Shown here: piece by piece, positions 61,312 to 64,000 of the stretch
How positions within the stretch are numbered: position 1 is the first letter of the stretch
Layout: each line of letters begins with the position of its first letter
Source of the DNA: Cymodocea nodosa
Taxonomy: Eukaryota; Streptophyta; Magnoliopsida; Alismatales; Cymodoceaceae
DNA length: 64,000 nt
Direction of reading: 5' to 3'
Assembly (NCBI GenBank): GCA_036874045.1
Contig: CM072339.1
Span: 10,299,501 to 10,363,500, forward strand
The notes under the pieces: generated by a model
The model's database searches: none
What the model was told of the DNA's origin: nothing
Seen by the model: only the letters and a program-made list of their open reading frames with translations
Translations under genes and position numbers: made by a program

Positions 61312-62817
61312 TTATTTTACATCTACAGTTTTTCTAGAGTCATCTTTGTCTAACTTGGTGATAGTACTCATTGGTGTATTCTTTGTTTTAGTGTTGTCTA
61401 AACCAAACCTCTTTAATAAATCTTGAGTATATTTTTCTTGTGAAATAAAAGTACCCTGATCTAATTGCTTAATTTGTAAGCCTAAGAAAAATGATAGTTT
61501 ACCCATCATACTCATTTCAAATTGATTAGTCATGTCTTTCGAAAAGGACTCAACTAATTTATCATTTGTTGCTCCAAATATGATGTCATCTACATAAATT
61601 TGAACTACTAATATATCTTTTTCAATCTTCTTGATAAAAAGAGTGTGATCTGCCTTTCCCATAGAATACCATTTTTCCATAAGAAATTTAGATAATCTTT
61701 CATACCAAGACCTAGGAGCTTGTTTAAGGCCATATAGTGCCTTCTTAAGTCTGTAAACATATTTAGGATGTTTTGAATCTTCAAAACCTGGAGGTTGTTT
61801 TACATACACTTCTTCTTTTATATATCCATTTAAAAAAGCAGTCTTAACATCCATTTGATATAATTTGAAATCCATATAACAAGCATAAGCTAACAAAATT
61901 CGTATTGATTCTAGTCTAGCAATAAGAGCAAATGTTTCATCATAGTCAATTCCTTCCTCTTGCTTGTAACCTTGAGCAACTAATCTAACTTTATTTTTAA
62001 CTATATGTCCATCTTGATCTACTTTGTTTCTAAATACCCACCTTGTTCCTATTATGGATTGATTTTCAGGTGGTGGAACTAGATCCCATACCTCATTTCT
62101 TATAAATTGATTTAACTCATCTTGCATAGCTAAATACCAAAATTCATCTTCTAAGGCATCTTTAATTTTCTTAGGTTCTAGCAAAGAAACAAATGAATAA
62201 GCACCATAGATGTTGACTACTGATGACTGAGTCCTAACTCCTTGATTAGGATCGCCTATTATCTGATCAATAGTATGAGATGAAGTATAACGCCAATTTC
62301 TATGTTGTTCCACATTTTCTATAGGTATGACATTATTTTCTTCTAAATTTTCATCAGTCAAACTTAGATTTCTTATTCTGTCAGATAATCTATCAATTTC
62401 TCTATCAACATCATTTGGTACTATTCTTGGGAGAATTTCTGAATCGAAGTTTTCAGCATGTCTTAAATCCAAATGAGAATTTTCATGCAATTTTACATGT
62501 AGGGTTTCCTCAATGGTTTTTGTTGATTTATTATAAACTCTATATGCTTTACTTCTAATGGAATAACCAACAAAAATACCTTCATCTGATTTAGCTTTAA
62601 ATTTGTCTCTTCGTTCCTTAGTGTTTAAAATAAAACACTTATAGCCAAAGGGTTTTAAATAACTTATTTTGGGAACCTTGTTATACCATATCTCATAAGG
62701 AGTTTTATCTAAAATTGGTCTTAGATGTACTCTATTTATAACATAGCATGCTGTATGAACTGCTTCTGCCCAAAGAAATAGGGGTAACTTATTCTCATTT
62801 AACATGGTTCTGTACAT
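61312..62817 (-). pseudogene. Copia-2 integrase end and reverse transcriptase
   Basis: An open stretch of 501 codons. Residues 1-110 are the integrase C-terminal part ([37 protein letters not shown]). From about residue 225 it is RVT_2: [79 protein letters not shown], and the catalytic YVDD box at about residue 405. This is the best preserved pol section in the window and close to Sirevirus pol. It belongs to an element with a few breaks elsewhere. Confidence 0.93.
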
Positions 62818-62820
62818 TTT

Positions 62821-63714
62821 CTAAAGTGATTTGTTTTTACGTTCTACTATCCCATTTTGTGAAGGAGCTCTTGGAAATGAGTACCTATGATCTATGCCTA
62901 ATTCTTCACAAAAGGTGTCCATTTGATCATTATCAAATTTTGTACCATGATCACTCCTAAGTTTTTGAATCTTAACATTTTGCTCATTCTGAACTTTATT
63001 ACAGAATATCTTAAATATTTCAAAAACTTCAGTTTTATTAGCTAGAAAATAGACCCAAGTGAATCTAGAATAGTCATCAACTAGTACAAAAACATAATGT
63101 TTACCTCCTAGATTGGTTGTTTTAGTAGGTCCAAATAAATCCGTATGTACTACTTCTAATACTCTTTTGCTTGTTATTTCATTTAAGCTTTTAAAGGATA
63201 TTTTATGTAATTTACCTAGTTGACATGCATCACACATAAACTCTTTCGAGTACTTAATACTAGGTAAACCTCTAACTAGATTCTTTTTAGACAGCTTTTG
63301 TAATAATTTTAAGTTTAAGTGTCTTAGCCTTCTATGCCATTCATCCGATTTTGCAATTAAGGAAGTATTGTCTTTAATAATATAAGAAGGCAAATTTAGA
63401 ATACAAACATATCCTTTCTTGTATGTAGTGAATAAAATTTCGTTTGTAGACATGTCCATAATTTTACAGGAATCTTTTTAAAAAATTACTCTGTAAATCT
63501 TCATTAAAACAGGAACACTCAATAAATTAAAATTGAAGTTTTCCACTAATAAGACATCATTTATAAAGCATTTCTCAGTTACCTGAACCTTGTCAGACCT
63601 AAGGATAGTTGTTTTGCTTTTATTTCCAAAGATAACTTGTCCGTTCTTGGTCTTTGTTATTTTTGTAAGTAATCGTATATTTCTAGTCATGTGGCTGGAT
63701 GCTCCACTGTCCAT
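62821..63714 (-). pseudogene. Copia-2 protease motif, pre-integrase and integrase core
   Basis: Minus strand: MDSGASSHMT at the protease site (63714), the HHCC zinc region (WHRRLRHLNLKLLQKLS..CDACQLGK), LEVVHTDLFGPTKTTNLGGK, VDDYSRFTWVYFLANKTEVF, LRSDHGTKFDND and GIVERKNK of the catalytic core. The wording matches copia-1 at 49442-50400 closely. Confidence 0.92.
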
Positions 63715-64000
63715 TATCCATTATTCATTTTGATTTGTGTACCTACAAAATAGTCAAAAAGAGATTTTATCTCTTGGAACCCATTTTTGAGTGGGTCCAA
63801 GAATTTTAGAGAGTCATATCAAAATAATCCATATTTTTAGACTTCAACTTATCTATTTTCTAATAATTATTCTTGTGTTCCTTTCTCTTAGTATTATAAT
63901 TATCAGAACATTTGTCTCTATGTAAACCAGAGTTGAAATTTTCATTTCTAACATTACTTGATTTCCAATATCCGATATTTTTTAAATATGAAGAAAATTG
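63715..64000 (-). other. Copia-2 gag end, at window edge
   Basis: Minus-strand sequence just upstream of the protease motif is Asn- and Lys-rich (NVRNENFNSGLHRDKC, NTKRKEHKN), like the gag-protease linker of Sireviruses. Too short to say more. Confidence 0.5.

Larger units (their letters stand above)
52229..64000 (-). mobile_element. Copia-2, Sirevirus-like element with env-like gene, cut by window edge
   Basis: In minus-strand order from the right edge: end of gag, protease (63714), integrase, RT, RNase H (to about 60655), a 2-kb spacer, the env-like region (about 58640 to 53800, split by a solo LTR-B at 54001-56240), polypurine tracts and the 3' LTR. The 5' LTR and most of gag lie beyond 64000. 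It has long open stretches in pol and only a handful of breaks, so it looks young. It was inserted in the LTR-B copy at 51297, with left flank catca (52224-52228). Confidence 0.9.

Overview
This looks like a gene-poor, transposon-dense stretch of an AT-rich angiosperm genome, probably a eudicot. The evidence is the spliced plant-type CCCH zinc-finger gene, Athila-type Ty3/gypsy elements with a tRNA-Asp-like primer site, Sirevirus-type Ty1/copia elements with env-like reading frames and multiple polypurine tracts, and a hAT-like non-autonomous DNA element. I see no prokaryotic genes, tRNA, rRNA or CRISPR. I cannot name the species.

Layout. 1-1195 is the 3' part of a gypsy LTR (family here called LTR-B). 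1200-10080 is a mosaic of old copia relics, interrupted at 7617-9724 by a 2.1-kb solo LTR (LTR-E). 11242-15495 is a small copia element lacking reverse transcriptase, which carries a hAT-like insertion at 11750-13027. The only host gene seen, on the minus strand at 15980-16811, is the 5' three coding exons of a CCCH zinc-finger protein; the copia element lies on its downstream side, so the rest of the gene is lost or far away. 17515-25368 is an old gypsy element (gypsy-2) whose 5' LTR is an LTR-B; it holds a further solo LTR (LTR-D, 20082-21092) and is cut by a younger 14.5-kb Athila-type element (gypsy-1, 25369-39885). Gypsy-1 in turn holds a solo LTR-B (31337-33116). 39886-44596 holds spacer and env-like sequence of a copia element with a solo copia LTR inside. 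44597-51296 is copia-1 (LTR, primer site, gag, protease, integrase, start of RT), broken by a solo LTR-B (47584-49436) and a second LTR-B (from 51297). That second copy is itself cut at 52229 by copia-2, a minus-strand element running past the right edge, which again contains a solo LTR-B (54001-56240).

Main points. (1) Gypsy-1 has an unusual order: zinc knuckle, protease, RT, RNase H and integrase come first, and the gag capsid region follows integrase. Gypsy-2 also lacks a capsid region between primer site and protease. (2) LTRs of otherwise unrelated copia and gypsy families share a vocabulary of short palindromic motifs. These include a block of about 140 bp common to a copia LTR and gypsy LTR-B, and a tandem unit of about 137 bp (inverted repeat plus G-box palindrome) found both in LTR-B and in the pol-to-env spacer of copia-2. 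(3) That spacer carries a TATA-like site and a telo-box just upstream of the env-like region, so it may be an internal promoter.

All the elements are treated as fossils: most are broken in several places. Gypsy-1 (LTRs differing by about 4% by eye) and copia-2 look the youngest. Percentages are hand estimates, not computed alignments.
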